Positions 33,440 through 42,554 of a DNA stretch of 64,000 nt are shown here, in pieces. Made by a program: the position numbers and the translations under genes. How positions within the stretch are numbered: position 1 is the stretch's first letter; each line of letters opens with the position of its first letter. The DNA comes from Gammaproteobacteria bacterium (GTDB lineage: Bacteria > Pseudomonadota > Gammaproteobacteria > Poriferisulfidales > GCA-002705445): assembly GCA_029268385.1 (NCBI GenBank), contig JAQWPG010000006.1:58804-122803 (forward strand), in the 5' to 3' direction. The notes under the pieces were generated by a model, which saw nothing but the letters and a program-made list of their open reading frames with translations, had not been told where the DNA came from and ran no database searches.

Positions 33440-34765
33440 ATGAAAATAAAAATCTTAGCAAGTATGCTAGCCGGAGCATTGGCCATGCTTCCTGTTACTG
33501 CAAACGCAGGCTGGGGCGGTGGTGGAGTTGGAGCCTACGGGGAACCAATTACAATCTACGGTTGGCAAAATCATACCTACGAATTTATCGAACATGGTGC
33601 ACCAGGATCTCAATCAGATTTATCTGAAATCAGAGGTAATGCTGGAAACATCGGTTTCTTAGGTTTTGTAGATACAGGTATCGAAGGCTTAAAAGTAACA
33701 TGGCGTTGTGAGCAGTTTACTTACATGAATGACTACGGAGGAAACCAAGGTGGTTGGTGTAACCGTAACTCTAAAGTAGGTATTTCTGGTTCAATGGGTG
33801 AAATAATGATGGCAACATGGTTATTACCTTACAACGAAATGGTAGCTGGATGGGTTGATCCATGGTATGACGCGGGTAACGCTTCACACACAAACATCAT
33901 GGGTTCTGTTGGTGCACACACAATCTTCTACAACGTAGGTGATTTTGGTGGATTTAACTACTCAACTTCTACAAAAGGTTCTTACAACCAAGGCTTCAAC
34001 AGAAGACAAGAAGAAATCATTCAATACATGGGTTCAACAGGTAACGTTTCATACAGATTTGCTTACACAGTAGGTGACCAAGATGAAACATCTACAACTG
34101 GTGGATCAGGTGCAACTGGTGAAGTAGATCCAGTTATCTACTCAACAGGTATTGCTTACTCAAATGGACCAATTTGGGCAGCATTAACTTACCAAAAACA
34201 TGATGAATGGGCAGCTGGTACTTTAGGTGATACAGCTGGTGACGCTATGTTAGATTCAGAATCTGAGTCTTGGCGTATCGCTGGTCGTTATATCGCTGAT
34301 TTAGGTAACGGCGCTTCATTAACACTTTCTGCTATGTTCGAAAACGTAGAATATGACTTTAAAGATACATCAGCAGACGTATTAGCTGACTTTGGTTACT
34401 CTACAGACGTATTCGGAACAGTAACAGCTGGTAACAATGTAAAATTTGACAGAGACGCTTGGTTAGTTTCTGGTAAATATGCTCCAGGTGGAAACTTTGA
34501 CTTCAGATTCTCATATGCAGAAGCTGATGACTTAGACATGACAGCTACAGGCTTATCTACTGACAATTCAAGTGAAACAGGTGCTGATTCTACAATGCTT
34601 GGTGTGTTCTACGCATTAGGTGATTCTACAGAATTATCATTATCTTACATTGAAGTTAGTAACGATAAGTATGGTACATATGGTACAGGTATCGGTGGAC
34701 GTGGTTTAGGAACAGTTAACGGTGAAGTTGAAATCATCGCTTTAGGTTTCTTAACAATGTTCTAA
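33440..34765 (+). CDS. Outer-membrane porin
   Basis: 441 aa. Signal peptide MKIKILASMLAGALAMLPVT ending ANA, then a Gly-rich mature start (GWGGGGVGAYGEP). The body alternates polar and aromatic residues in beta-strand-like runs with acidic, Gly/Ser/Thr-rich loops, includes trimeric-porin-like segments (YGWQNHTYEFIE, GFVDTGIEGLKVTWRCEQFT, WCNRNSKVGISGSMGEIMMA), and ends in a hydrophobic strand with C-terminal Phe (GFLTMF), the outer-membrane insertion signal. Codon choice is narrower than in neighbouring genes (ggt, aca, tta, aac favoured), with its own leader and strong terminator, all consistent with very high expression. Substrate unknown. Confidence 0.92.
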   Translation: MKIKILASMLAGALAMLPVTANAGWGGGGVGAYGEPITIYGWQNHTYEFIEHGAPGSQSDLSEIRGNAGNIGFLGFVDTGIEGLKVTWRCEQFTYMNDYGGNQGGWCNRNSKVGISGSMGEIMMATWLLPYNEMVAGWVDPWYDAGNASHTNIMGSVGAHTIFYNVGDFGGFNYSTSTKGSYNQGFNRRQEEIIQYMGSTGNVSYRFAYTVGDQDETSTTGGSGATGEVDPVIYSTGIAYSNGPIWAALTYQKHDEWAAGTLGDTAGDAMLDSESESWRIAGRYIADLGNGASLTLSAMFENVEYDFKDTSADVLADFGYSTDVFGTVTAGNNVKFDRDAWLVSGKYAPGGNFDFRFSYAEADDLDMTATGLSTDNSSETGADSTMLGVFYALGDSTELSLSYIEVSNDKYGTYGTGIGGRGLGTVNGEVEIIALGFLTMF

Positions 34766-34789
34766 AGAAATACTATGTTCGAATTAAGG

Positions 34790-34821
34790 CAGGCGCATTT
34801 TATATGCGCCTGTTTTTTTTT
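34790..34821 (+). terminator. Intrinsic terminator after the porin
   Basis: Perfect 9-bp stem CAGGCGCAT / ATGCGCCTG (34790-34798, 34804-34812) with a 5-nt loop followed by nine T. The strongest terminator in the window. Confidence 0.95.
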
Positions 34822-34882
34822 GTAACTAAAAAAATAATAAAATGTTAAGATTAATTATTAAAACAATTAGAGAATTAAAAAA

Positions 34883-35791
34883 GTGGAAGCAAGAAAAAAA
34901 ACAGTTCATGTATTATCAAGTTTAGTAGTTATATTACTTTTAGGAAATAATGCCAACGCAAAATGTAACAAAGAAGACATCAACTATTATCTCGAAAAAG
35001 GATTTACACCAGATCAAGTTACAGCGCTATGTAGCGAAGAAGTTACATTAAGTAACAAAACGGAAGAGATATACAAATCATTTAGTGACGAATATGCAGA
35101 TGAGCAAGATGAAGAATATATAAAAAAGATGCGAATAGAAAGACAGGTTTTTTTCAAATCAGCGCTTGGTGCACAGAATATTAAACTTAGACGCGATCAC
35201 CTGATATTTGATCAATACGAGTGTGCAAAAGATGGAATGGCAAAACCAGGTTCCGATTTAAACTACAAAGGTTGCGCTGTAGTTCTTACAAAAATAAAAC
35301 TTTCAGAAATCGAAGTTTCAGAAAAAGAATTTAAGGAAAAAGTATTTTTTGGCACAAGAAGTATAAGAGTGAGAGGAAATGTAGTAACCAAAATTGTAGG
35401 CGGGATGGATGGGTTAGACGAATATGAAGCAAACAAATTAAATAATAAAATTTTAGCAAGACTAGAGAAAAACAAAGGGGAAACACACATTCCTATAAAA
35501 CAAGGCTTAAATTTTAGTTATGCATTAGATACATTTAAGGAAATCGTAGCTTTTCATAAACAACTTGCAAATAAAAGAACGATCGGCAAGGATCTTGGTG
35601 GGAAATTAAATGTAGATGATTTGCAATTAGATTCTCAAGATGAATACATTATCGAAAAAGAAAAAGAAAAATTAAAATTTACAAATGAAGAAGACAATAG
35701 TATTGATGGCACTTTAGTATTTGACGATTTGCCTTCAGAGAATGTAAATTCAAAAAATAATAATGAAATGCCGGAAAATTTATTTGACTAG
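34883..35791 (+). CDS. Secreted protein of unknown function
   Basis: 302 aa starting at GTG 34883. N-terminal signal peptide (VHVLSSLVVILLLGNNANA). The mature N-terminus has C-N-K-E-D-I-N-Y-Y-L-E-K-G-F-T-P-D-Q-V-T-A-L-C, a Cys-bracketed helix-turn-helix-like stretch that I have seen at the start of other gammaproteobacterial envelope proteins, then a globular middle with a second Cys pair (YECAKDG...YKGCAVV) and an acidic, low-complexity tail. Convergent with gpmI, overlapping its stop by 4 nt. It follows the porin but is beyond its terminator. I do not recognise a named family. Confidence 0.8.
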   Translation: MEARKKTVHVLSSLVVILLLGNNANAKCNKEDINYYLEKGFTPDQVTALCSEEVTLSNKTEEIYKSFSDEYADEQDEEYIKKMRIERQVFFKSALGAQNIKLRRDHLIFDQYECAKDGMAKPGSDLNYKGCAVVLTKIKLSEIEVSEKEFKEKVFFGTRSIRVRGNVVTKIVGGMDGLDEYEANKLNNKILARLEKNKGETHIPIKQGLNFSYALDTFKEIVAFHKQLANKRTIGKDLGGKLNVDDLQLDSQDEYIIEKEKEKLKFTNEEDNSIDGTLVFDDLPSENVNSKNNNEMPENLFD

Positions 35792-37323
35792 ACCTCTTCT
35801 ATTAGAGAATCACTAGTCATTTCTTTAGGCTTATCAATACCCATTATTTTTAATATTGTTGGAGAAATATTAGAGAGACCACCCTTATTATTAGAAATCC
35901 TCCAATTTTTGTTATTATCCACAATAATGCACGGAACCGGATTTAGAGAATGCTGTGTATTTGGGTTGCCAGTTTTAAGGTTATTAATCTCATCAACATT
36001 GCCATGATCAGCGGTTATTAAAGTAGAAATATTAGCTCCTATAGCTTCACAAACAACTTCGCCTAAGACCTTATCCAATTCTTCCATGGCAGAAATAATA
36101 GCTTCTCGAATAGCTGTATGACCGACCATATCGCCATTTGCAAAATTAACAATTATAAGTTTGTAGTCGGTATTTTTAATAGCACTTATGACCTCTTCAG
36201 CGACTTCATGACAACTCATTTCGGGTTTTAAATCATAAGTTTTAACGTTTGGCGAAGGAACAAGAACCCGTTTTTCTCCAGGGTAAGGGTCTTCTCTACC
36301 CCCATTGATAAAATACGTAACATGTGGATATTTTTCAGTTTCTGCACAATGAAATTGTTTTAGCCCTAATTTACTTACTATACTTCCTAATGTTACTGAA
36401 GGTGATTTAGTTCGAAATGCAATAGGACATGATAAATACGGGTCATATTCAGTCATGGTTGAAATAGAATAAGATGTATTATTATTTGTTCTTTCAAAGT
36501 TATCAAATCTTTCAACATTTAAAGCTCTAGCAATTTGCCTTGTCCTGTCATTACGAAAATTGAAGAAAAACAAAGAATCATTATTTTCCAATGGTTTTGC
36601 GCATTTAAGTACAGTAGGCATAATAAACTCATCAGTGATACCATTCTCATAGGATTTTAATATTGCTTCTGTATAATCTTTTGCTTTATCACCTTTATTG
36701 TTAACAATAGCGTCCCATGTTAATTCTGTTCTAGACCATCTTTGATCCCTGTCCATGGCAAAATATCGTCCTGATATAGTGTAAATTTCTCCACCATATT
36801 CAGTTAAATATTTTTCCAAATAATTTATTATACTCATTGCAGACTTTGGGTCTGCATCCCTTCCATCAGTAAATAAATGAAGCTTTGGAGAAACCCCGTA
36901 GGACTTACATACCTTTAAAATGGCAATCAAATGATCTATGTGAGAGTGCACACCACCAAAAGATACTAGCCCGAGTAAATGAAAATTACTATTTGCTCCT
37001 TTTGCCGCAAGAATTGCATTTAATATAGCTTCATTTTTAAAGAAAGATGAGTCTGATATTGCTTCATTAATAACAACAAGATCTTGTTTAAATATTCTAC
37101 CGGACCCTAAAATCATGTGGCCAACTTCAGAGTTCCCCATTTGACCATCAGGGAGGCCAACACTTTCCCCTGATGCTTGGATTACAGTTGATGGATAATC
37201 ATTTAAAAGTAAATCTATATTAGGTGTATTTGAGATAGCCCAGCCATTATTTTCAGAATCTGGGCCAATACCTACTCCATCAAGAATAATAAGAAGAGCT
37301 CTATTGATATCTTTGTTATTCAT
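35788..37323 (-). CDS. gpmI: 2,3-bisphosphoglycerate-independent phosphoglycerate mutase
   Basis: Interconverts 3- and 2-phosphoglycerate (glycolysis/gluconeogenesis). 511 aa from the ATG at 37323, preferred because GGA lies six bases upstream; an ATG at 37332 is the alternative. Alkaline-phosphatase-fold metal motifs: ILDGVGIG near the N-terminus, the catalytic serine in QMGNSEVGH, DGRDADP, NFANGDMVGHT and TADHGNVDE. Last gene of the hisBHAFE-tatABC-gpmI run, 55 nt after tatC. Confidence 0.97.
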   Translation of the reverse strand: MNNKDINRALLIILDGVGIGPDSENNGWAISNTPNIDLLLNDYPSTVIQASGESVGLPDGQMGNSEVGHMILGSGRIFKQDLVVINEAISDSSFFKNEAILNAILAAKGANSNFHLLGLVSFGGVHSHIDHLIAILKVCKSYGVSPKLHLFTDGRDADPKSAMSIINYLEKYLTEYGGEIYTISGRYFAMDRDQRWSRTELTWDAIVNNKGDKAKDYTEAILKSYENGITDEFIMPTVLKCAKPLENNDSLFFFNFRNDRTRQIARALNVERFDNFERTNNNTSYSISTMTEYDPYLSCPIAFRTKSPSVTLGSIVSKLGLKQFHCAETEKYPHVTYFINGGREDPYPGEKRVLVPSPNVKTYDLKPEMSCHEVAEEVISAIKNTDYKLIIVNFANGDMVGHTAIREAIISAMEELDKVLGEVVCEAIGANISTLITADHGNVDEINNLKTGNPNTQHSLNPVPCIIVDNNKNWRISNNKGGLSNISPTILKIMGIDKPKEMTSDSLIEEV

Positions 37324-37377
37324 AATTTCCATAGATTAATTAATAATTTTATAAATTTTAACAAATTAAAATGTCTT

Positions 37378-38103
37378 TTACTTATCTTTATTTTTTGTAG
37401 CAATGCGAGCAAGAAATAAACCAAGTTCAAACAACAGCCAGATCGGCACAGCTAATAATATCTGCGATATAACGTCTGGCGGAGTAAGTATCATTCCTAA
37501 AATAAACGCAAGAACAACAATATACGGTCTTTTTCTCGACAATGATTCTACAGAAGATATGTTAAATAAAATCACCATTAAAGTAATAATCGGAACTTCA
37601 AAAGCCAGACCAAAAGCAAAAAATATTTTTATAACAAAATTGAGGAAGCTGCTTATATCTGTAGCAATTTCTACGCCAACCGGCGCTATACTTGTGAAAA
37701 AGCTGAAAATTAAAGGGAAAACGACGTAATAAGCAAATAGTATTCCTAAATAAAAAAGTATAGTGCTAGAAATAAGAATAGGAGCAACAAATTTTCTTTC
37801 GTTACTATAAAGGCCAGGCGAAATAAACGCCCAAAAATTATAGATAGATATTGGAAATGTAATTGCCACAGCTAGTAATAAAATTAATTTAAATGGAGCA
37901 AGAAAAGGAGATGCTACGTCAATAGCAATCATATTTGATCCTTCAGGAAGAACGCTTAATAAGGGCACAGATAAAAAATTATATATAGCATTTGCAAAAG
38001 GTGATAATAAAATAGCGCATAATCCTATAGAAGAAATAATAATTAGTAATCTATTTCTAAGTTCTAATAAATGATCAGTTAAGGAGTAATTTTTATTTTT
38101 CAT
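37378..38103 (-). CDS. tatC: Sec-independent protein translocase TatC
   Basis: 241 aa, six membrane helices. Family signatures: HLLELRNRLL at the cytoplasmic N-terminus (signal-peptide binding), FWAFISPGLYSNERK and FGLAFEVPIITL. Translocates folded twin-arginine substrates with TatA/TatB. Overlaps the end of tatB by 11 nt. Confidence 0.97.
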   Translation of the reverse strand: MKNKNYSLTDHLLELRNRLLIIISSIGLCAILLSPFANAIYNFLSVPLLSVLPEGSNMIAIDVASPFLAPFKLILLLAVAITFPISIYNFWAFISPGLYSNERKFVAPILISSTILFYLGILFAYYVVFPLIFSFFTSIAPVGVEIATDISSFLNFVIKIFFAFGLAFEVPIITLMVILFNISSVESLSRKRPYIVVLAFILGMILTPPDVISQILLAVPIWLLFELGLFLARIATKNKDK

Positions 38104-38341
38104 CAGAATCTATAGTATCTTCAAATTTAGAGAGCTCATCTTTTTGTTTCTCGATAATGCTTTTTAAATCTTTCATTCTAGACTCGTTTTCAATACTATT
38201 TTTTACACCATTTGCAAAATCTTTTATTTTTTTTAAGATGGATCCTAATTGAGTTGCAAATACTGGGAGTCTCTCAGGGCCCAAAACTATGAGGCTTATG
38301 ATAAGTACTAGTGCAAGCTCCCAAAACCCAAAATCAAACAT
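38093..38341 (-). CDS. tatB: Sec-independent protein translocase TatB
   Basis: 82 aa; short for TatB. MFDFGFWELALVLIISLIVL with the E8 position and G-P hinge (VLGPERLPVFATQLG) characteristic of TatB rather than TatA, then an amphipathic helix and charged tail. 14 nt downstream of tatA. Confidence 0.95.
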   Translation of the reverse strand: MFDFGFWELALVLIISLIVLGPERLPVFATQLGSILKKIKDFANGVKNSIENESRMKDLKSIIEKQKDELSKFEDTIDSDEK

Positions 38342-38355
38342 GAGTTATGACTCGC

Positions 38356-38511
38356 TTATTCTTTATTTGACTTGTCATCATTAATCGATTTTTTGAAATT
38401 TTTGATAGCCCCACCTAAATCGCCACCAATATTTCTTAGTTTCTTTGTGCCAAAAAGCAAAAGAACAATTGCAAAAATCAACAACAACGACCATATACTT
38501 ATTCCAGCCAT
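38356..38511 (-). CDS. tatA: Sec-independent protein translocase TatA
   Basis: 51 aa, too short for ordinary cutoffs. It reads [20 protein letters not shown] then [20 protein letters not shown], the TatA membrane helix, FGTKKLR hinge and amphipathic helix. The tail is very short. Completes a tatABC set between hisE and tatC. Confidence 0.95.
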   Translation of the reverse strand: MAGISIWSLLLIFAIVLLLFGTKKLRNIGGDLGGAIKNFKKSINDDKSNKE

Positions 38512-38530
38512 TCTATACTCCTATTTTTTA

Positions 38531-38848
38531 TCAACTATGCCTATTATTTTTTTCATCGTGACCCGATACTCCAAACCTTTTTTCAAGTTCTATCAATATA
38601 TCATTTGAGGATAGATCTTTCATAGACAATGCAACAAGGCTATGAAACCATAAATCAGCAGCCTCAGATACTATTCTTTGTTTGCTTTCATTTTGTATAG
38701 CATTAATAAGTTCATTAGATTCTTCTTCAACTTTGCTACACGTGTGAATAAGCCCTTTTTTGTATAAAGAGGAGACATAGGATTCATCAGCACTTTTATT
38801 TTTTCTATCATTCAAGATATTATTCAATTTCTCTAAAATATCAGTCAT
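38531..38848 (-). CDS. hisE: Phosphoribosyl-ATP pyrophosphatase
   Basis: 105 aa all-alpha MazG-like NTPase, second step of histidine synthesis. [15 protein letters not shown] and [13 protein letters not shown] show the paired acidic metal-binding motifs (EExxE...ExxD). Only the HisE domain is encoded; the HisI cyclohydrolase, often fused to it in enterics, is not in this cluster. Overlaps hisF by 8 nt. Confidence 0.95.
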   Translation of the reverse strand: MTDILEKLNNILNDRKNKSADESYVSSLYKKGLIHTCSKVEEESNELINAIQNESKQRIVSEAADLWFHSLVALSMKDLSSNDILIELEKRFGVSGHDEKNNRHS

Positions 38849-39623
38849 ATGTAACTCGCATGTTAATACCTCTATTTACTAAGTATTCTTTAGCCTCATT
38901 TACTGTATATGTTCCAAAGTGGAAAATACTTGCAGCAAGAACAGCATCAGCTTTTCCTATTTCTATGCCATTATATAAATCTTCAAGATTCCCAACCCCA
39001 CCACTTGCTATAATTGGTATATCTACCTTATCATTAATAGCTTTCATTAATTCTAGGTCAAAACCTTGTTTTGTTCCATCTTTATCCATACTTGTTACTA
39101 ATAGTTCCCCAGCACCCTTTTGCTCCATATCTATAGCCCATTGAATAGCGTCAATGCCTGTCGGGTTCCTTCCGCCGTGAGTATATATCTCCCAGCTAAG
39201 CTCATTAAATTTATTAATCTTTCTTTTTGCATCAATTGCGACAACAATACATTGATTTCCAACTGCATCGCTCGCATCAGCTATTAACTGAGGATTTTTA
39301 ATTGCAGCAGTATTTATAGTAATTTTATCTGCTCCAGAATTTAGTAAAGCCCTTATATCTTTTATAGAACTTATACCTCCGCCAACTGTCAAAGGGATAA
39401 AAACCTGAGATGCAACTTCTTCTACAACACTTAGAATAGTTTTTCTGTTATTTGAGCTTGCAGTTATATCTAAAAACGTAATTTCATCTGCCCCTTGGTC
39501 ATTATATCTTTTGGCAACTTCAACAGGATTACCCGCATCTTTAATATCAACAAACTTTACACCTTTGACGACTCTTCCGTTATCAACATCAAGACATGGT
39601 ATTATTCTTTTAGTAACTGTCAT
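38841..39623 (-). CDS. hisF: Imidazole glycerol phosphate synthase, cyclase subunit
   Basis: 260 aa (beta/alpha)8 barrel. Catalytic aspartates in [17 protein letters not shown] and VVAIDAKRK; phosphate-binding GGGISS and ASGGVGN loops. Works with HisH. 3 nt downstream of hisA. Confidence 0.98.
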   Translation of the reverse strand: MTVTKRIIPCLDVDNGRVVKGVKFVDIKDAGNPVEVAKRYNDQGADEITFLDITASSNNRKTILSVVEEVASQVFIPLTVGGGISSIKDIRALLNSGADKITINTAAIKNPQLIADASDAVGNQCIVVAIDAKRKINKFNELSWEIYTHGGRNPTGIDAIQWAIDMEQKGAGELLVTSMDKDGTKQGFDLELMKAINDKVDIPIIASGGVGNLEDLYNGIEIGKADAVLAASIFHFGTYTVNEAKEYLVNRGINMRVTYD

Positions 39624-39626
39624 AAT

Positions 39627-40355
39627 TTATTCATCAAACACTTTTTTAGCTTCTTCTATATTAAATTTTTTTTCATATAAAGCTCTTCCTATAATGATGC
39701 CAGAGATGCCTGATTTAGTATAAGCTCCAATTTTATATATATCTTCTATACAGCTTACCCCCCCTGATGCAATAATAGGTATCTTAACATTTTTAGCTAA
39801 ATCTAAAGTTGCTTCAATATTAAGTCCTTTCATCATTCCATCTTTCTCAATATCTGTATAAACAATCTCTGCAACTCCTAAATTTTCAAATATTTTTGCA
39901 AAGTCTATTGCATTTTTATCTGAAATAGACAGCCAGCCTTCTGTTGCAACTTCTCCATTTTTAGCATCAATCCCAACTATTACTTTTTTAGGGAATTTGC
40001 TGCATAATATTTTGATAAAATTTGGATCCTCAACTGCTTTGGTCCCAACTATAATGAAGCTTGCTCCTGCAGATAAATATTTTTCGGCAGTCTCTAAATC
40101 TCTAATGCCCCCACCTATTTGCACAGGAATGCTAGGGAACTTGTCGCATATTTTTGAAATAACCGCCATATTTATTGGGCTTCCAAGTCTTGCGCCATCA
40201 AGATCAACTATATGTAGTCTCTCTGCACCCTCATCAACCCATTTTTGGGCCATATCGATCGGACTACTATGGAATATTGTTTCTTTGGTGAAATCACCCT
40301 GTTTTAGCCTCACACAGTTGCCATTTTGTATATCTATTGCTGGTATAATTTTCAT
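39627..40355 (-). CDS. hisA: ProFAR isomerase
   Basis: 242 aa half-barrel repeat enzyme converting ProFAR to [25 protein letters not shown] (catalytic Asp), IGGGIRD and IASGGVS loops, and the second catalytic Asp in [10 protein letters not shown] are present. 8 nt downstream of hisH. Confidence 0.97.
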   Translation of the reverse strand: MKIIPAIDIQNGNCVRLKQGDFTKETIFHSSPIDMAQKWVDEGAERLHIVDLDGARLGSPINMAVISKICDKFPSIPVQIGGGIRDLETAEKYLSAGASFIIVGTKAVEDPNFIKILCSKFPKKVIVGIDAKNGEVATEGWLSISDKNAIDFAKIFENLGVAEIVYTDIEKDGMMKGLNIEATLDLAKNVKIPIIASGGVSCIEDIYKIGAYTKSGISGIIIGRALYEKKFNIEEAKKVFDE

Positions 40356-40363
40356 TTTTATCT

Positions 40364-40984
40364 TTAATTCCTTATAAAATTTTTTAAAAATTGCAAACCT
40401 ATGGATGAGCTTTTCTCAGGATGTCCTTGAATTGCTACAATATTATCCTTTGCAATTACAGAAGAAAATATATGGCCATAATTTGTTTCTCCTATTACAC
40501 TTGATTTTTCTACTGGATTTGTGAAATAGCTATGGACGAAGTAAAAATAAGATTCGTTTTCAATTTTGTGCCACACAGGATGATCTTTTTTTATAATTAT
40601 TTTATTCCACCCCATATGAGGAATTTTTATTCTAGTATTGATATTTTTTTTAAATTTTTTAACCTTGCCTTGTATTATTCCAAGACAGTTAGTACCTTTA
40701 TTCTCATCACTATAATCCATCAAAACTTGCATCCCCATACAAATTCCTAAAAATGGTTTTTCTTTTGAACTTTTTTTAATCGCTTGATCAAGATTTTGAT
40801 CATATATGGATTGCATGCATTTTTTAGCAGCGCCTTGTCCGGGGAAAATAATTTTATCAGCGTCATTTATTTCGTCTGAATTAGCAGTAACTATTACATT
40901 ATCATTAGGCGCAACATATTTAACAGCTTTAACAACAGAACTTAAATTGCTCATTCCATAATCTATGATAGCAATAGTATTCAA
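40364..40984 (-). CDS. hisH: Imidazole glycerol phosphate synthase, glutamine amidotransferase subunit
   Basis: 206 aa class I amidotransferase supplying ammonia to HisF. Nucleophile Cys in FLGICMGMQVLMD and the His-x-Glu pair in IQGHPEKSS complete the triad. 18 nt downstream of hisB. Confidence 0.97.
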   Translation of the reverse strand: MNTIAIIDYGMSNLSSVVKAVKYVAPNDNVIVTANSDEINDADKIIFPGQGAAKKCMQSIYDQNLDQAIKKSSKEKPFLGICMGMQVLMDYSDENKGTNCLGIIQGKVKKFKKNINTRIKIPHMGWNKIIIKKDHPVWHKIENESYFYFVHSYFTNPVEKSSVIGETNYGHIFSSVIAKDNIVAIQGHPEKSSSIGLQFLKNFIRN

Positions 40985-41002
40985 TTTTTATCGCCTATTA
41001 AA

Positions 41003-41599
41003 TTAAAGAACACCTTTTGTCGAAGGCGGCTTGTTACCATTATTCATAAAATCTACTTCTTTAGCATATCGGAATGCTCTACCAAAAGCTTTAAATATCG
41101 TTTCAGCAATATGGTGACCATTTTCACCCTTAATATTATCTATATGAAGCGTAACCATAGCGTGATTGCAAAAACCTTGAAAGAATTCGTGTATAAGATC
41201 AACATCAAAATCATTAATATATTGTCTTGGATATGATGCAGTATATTCTACGCCCGGCCTTCCAGAAAAATCTATAACAACTCTAGATAAGGCTTCATCT
41301 AAGGGTACATATGCATGCCCATATCTATTAATGCCTTCTTTTCCGCCAATGGCTTTATCAAAAGCTTGTCCAAAACAAATACCAATATCTTCAACTGTAT
41401 GGTGTGCATCAACTTCCAAGTCCCCTTTTGCTTGAATTTTAAGATCAATTTGACCATGTCTACATATTTGTTCGAGCATATGCTCAAAAAAAGGCATACC
41501 TGTCTCTATTTCACATATACCAGTTCCGTCAATATTGAGATTTAGCTCAATATCTGTTTCGTTAGTTTTACGTTTTATAGATGCTTGTCTTTGGCTCAT
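41003..41599 (-). CDS. hisB: Imidazoleglycerol-phosphate dehydratase
   Basis: 198 aa, monofunctional form without the N-terminal HAD phosphatase of E. coli HisB. Metal motifs [11 protein letters not shown] and [15 protein letters not shown] are intact. First gene of the leftward hisBHAFE-tatABC-gpmI run; a 63-nt gap separates it from the divergent acyltransferase gene. Confidence 0.97.
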   Translation of the reverse strand: MSQRQASIKRKTNETDIELNLNIDGTGICEIETGMPFFEHMLEQICRHGQIDLKIQAKGDLEVDAHHTVEDIGICFGQAFDKAIGGKEGINRYGHAYVPLDEALSRVVIDFSGRPGVEYTASYPRQYINDFDVDLIHEFFQGFCNHAMVTLHIDNIKGENGHHIAETIFKAFGRAFRYAKEVDFMNNGNKPPSTKGVL

Positions 41600-41662
41600 T
41601 ATTATAAAAAATATATTAAAAGTTGAGTATAATTAAAATTTTATACAATATACACTAAAATA

Positions 41663-42547
41663 ATGATAATTAGCACAATACAAAAAATAAGTCTTTTTAT
41701 ATTAAGTTTTTGTGGATTATCCATAACTCATAGACTGGCTAATATATTAGCAATTATACTTTTTTCACGCAAAAGTAAAAAATATATTGTGGCACAAAAA
41801 AATCTCAAGGCTTGTTTTCCTAACAAGTCAAAAGAATGGATAAATCAAATAGCAAAAGACAGTTTAAAAGAATATACAAAATCATTATTAGAAGCGCCTT
41901 TTTTATATAGAGTTTCTCAAAAAAATATAAGTTCATTGATAAATAAAGTGCATAATGAACAAGTTATTGATGAGTGTGAAAAACAAAATAAAGGAATCAT
42001 ATTTATGACCCCGCATCATGGCTCTTGGGAATTAAGCGGATTATTTGTAGCAAGTAAGATCAAGACATTTTCAATGTTTAAACCTTTAAGAAATGAAGTT
42101 ATTAATGATTTTGTATACAAAGGAAGGGCTGCCCAAGGTGCTACTTTAGTAGAAACAAATAATAGTGGAGTTAAAGCATTGCTCAGGGCTTTAAAAAATA
42201 ATTTTGGAATAGGTATTCTTCCTGATCACACGCCAAAATTAAATCAGGGAGTAATGTCGAGGTTTTATGGCGTTCCTGTTAATACCGCAACATTAATCCA
42301 TAAATTAGGAAAAAAAAATAAGGTCCCTATAGTTTATATATTTGCAGAACGTTTGTCTGGATTTAGAGGTTTTGATCTTCATCTTGGGATTATTGATAAA
42401 AAGGTATATGAACTGAGTGAGTTTGAGTCAGCAGATATTTTAAATGAAAAAATTGAATATTTGGTAAATAAAAACATTTCTCAATATCTTTGGTCTTACG
42501 AAAGGTTTAGAAATAGAACAGGCGTAAGTGAAAATATATACAATTAA
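41663..42547 (+). CDS. Lauroyl/myristoyl-type lipid A acyltransferase (LpxL/HtrB family)
   Basis: 294 aa. N-terminal membrane anchor, then the acyltransferase core: the catalytic HX4E motif in TPHHGSWELSG (~residue 119), a phosphate-binding region (DHTPKLNQGVMSRFYG) and SQYLWSYERFRNR near the C-terminus, all typical of late lipid A acyltransferases at the inner membrane. I cannot tell LpxL from LpxM by eye. Convergent with trkH (7-nt gap). Confidence 0.92.
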   Translation: MIISTIQKISLFILSFCGLSITHRLANILAIILFSRKSKKYIVAQKNLKACFPNKSKEWINQIAKDSLKEYTKSLLEAPFLYRVSQKNISSLINKVHNEQVIDECEKQNKGIIFMTPHHGSWELSGLFVASKIKTFSMFKPLRNEVINDFVYKGRAAQGATLVETNNSGVKALLRALKNNFGIGILPDHTPKLNQGVMSRFYGVPVNTATLIHKLGKKNKVPIVYIFAERLSGFRGFDLHLGIIDKKVYELSEFESADILNEKIEYLVNKNISQYLWSYERFRNRTGVSENIYN

Positions 42548-42554
42548 GGAAAAT

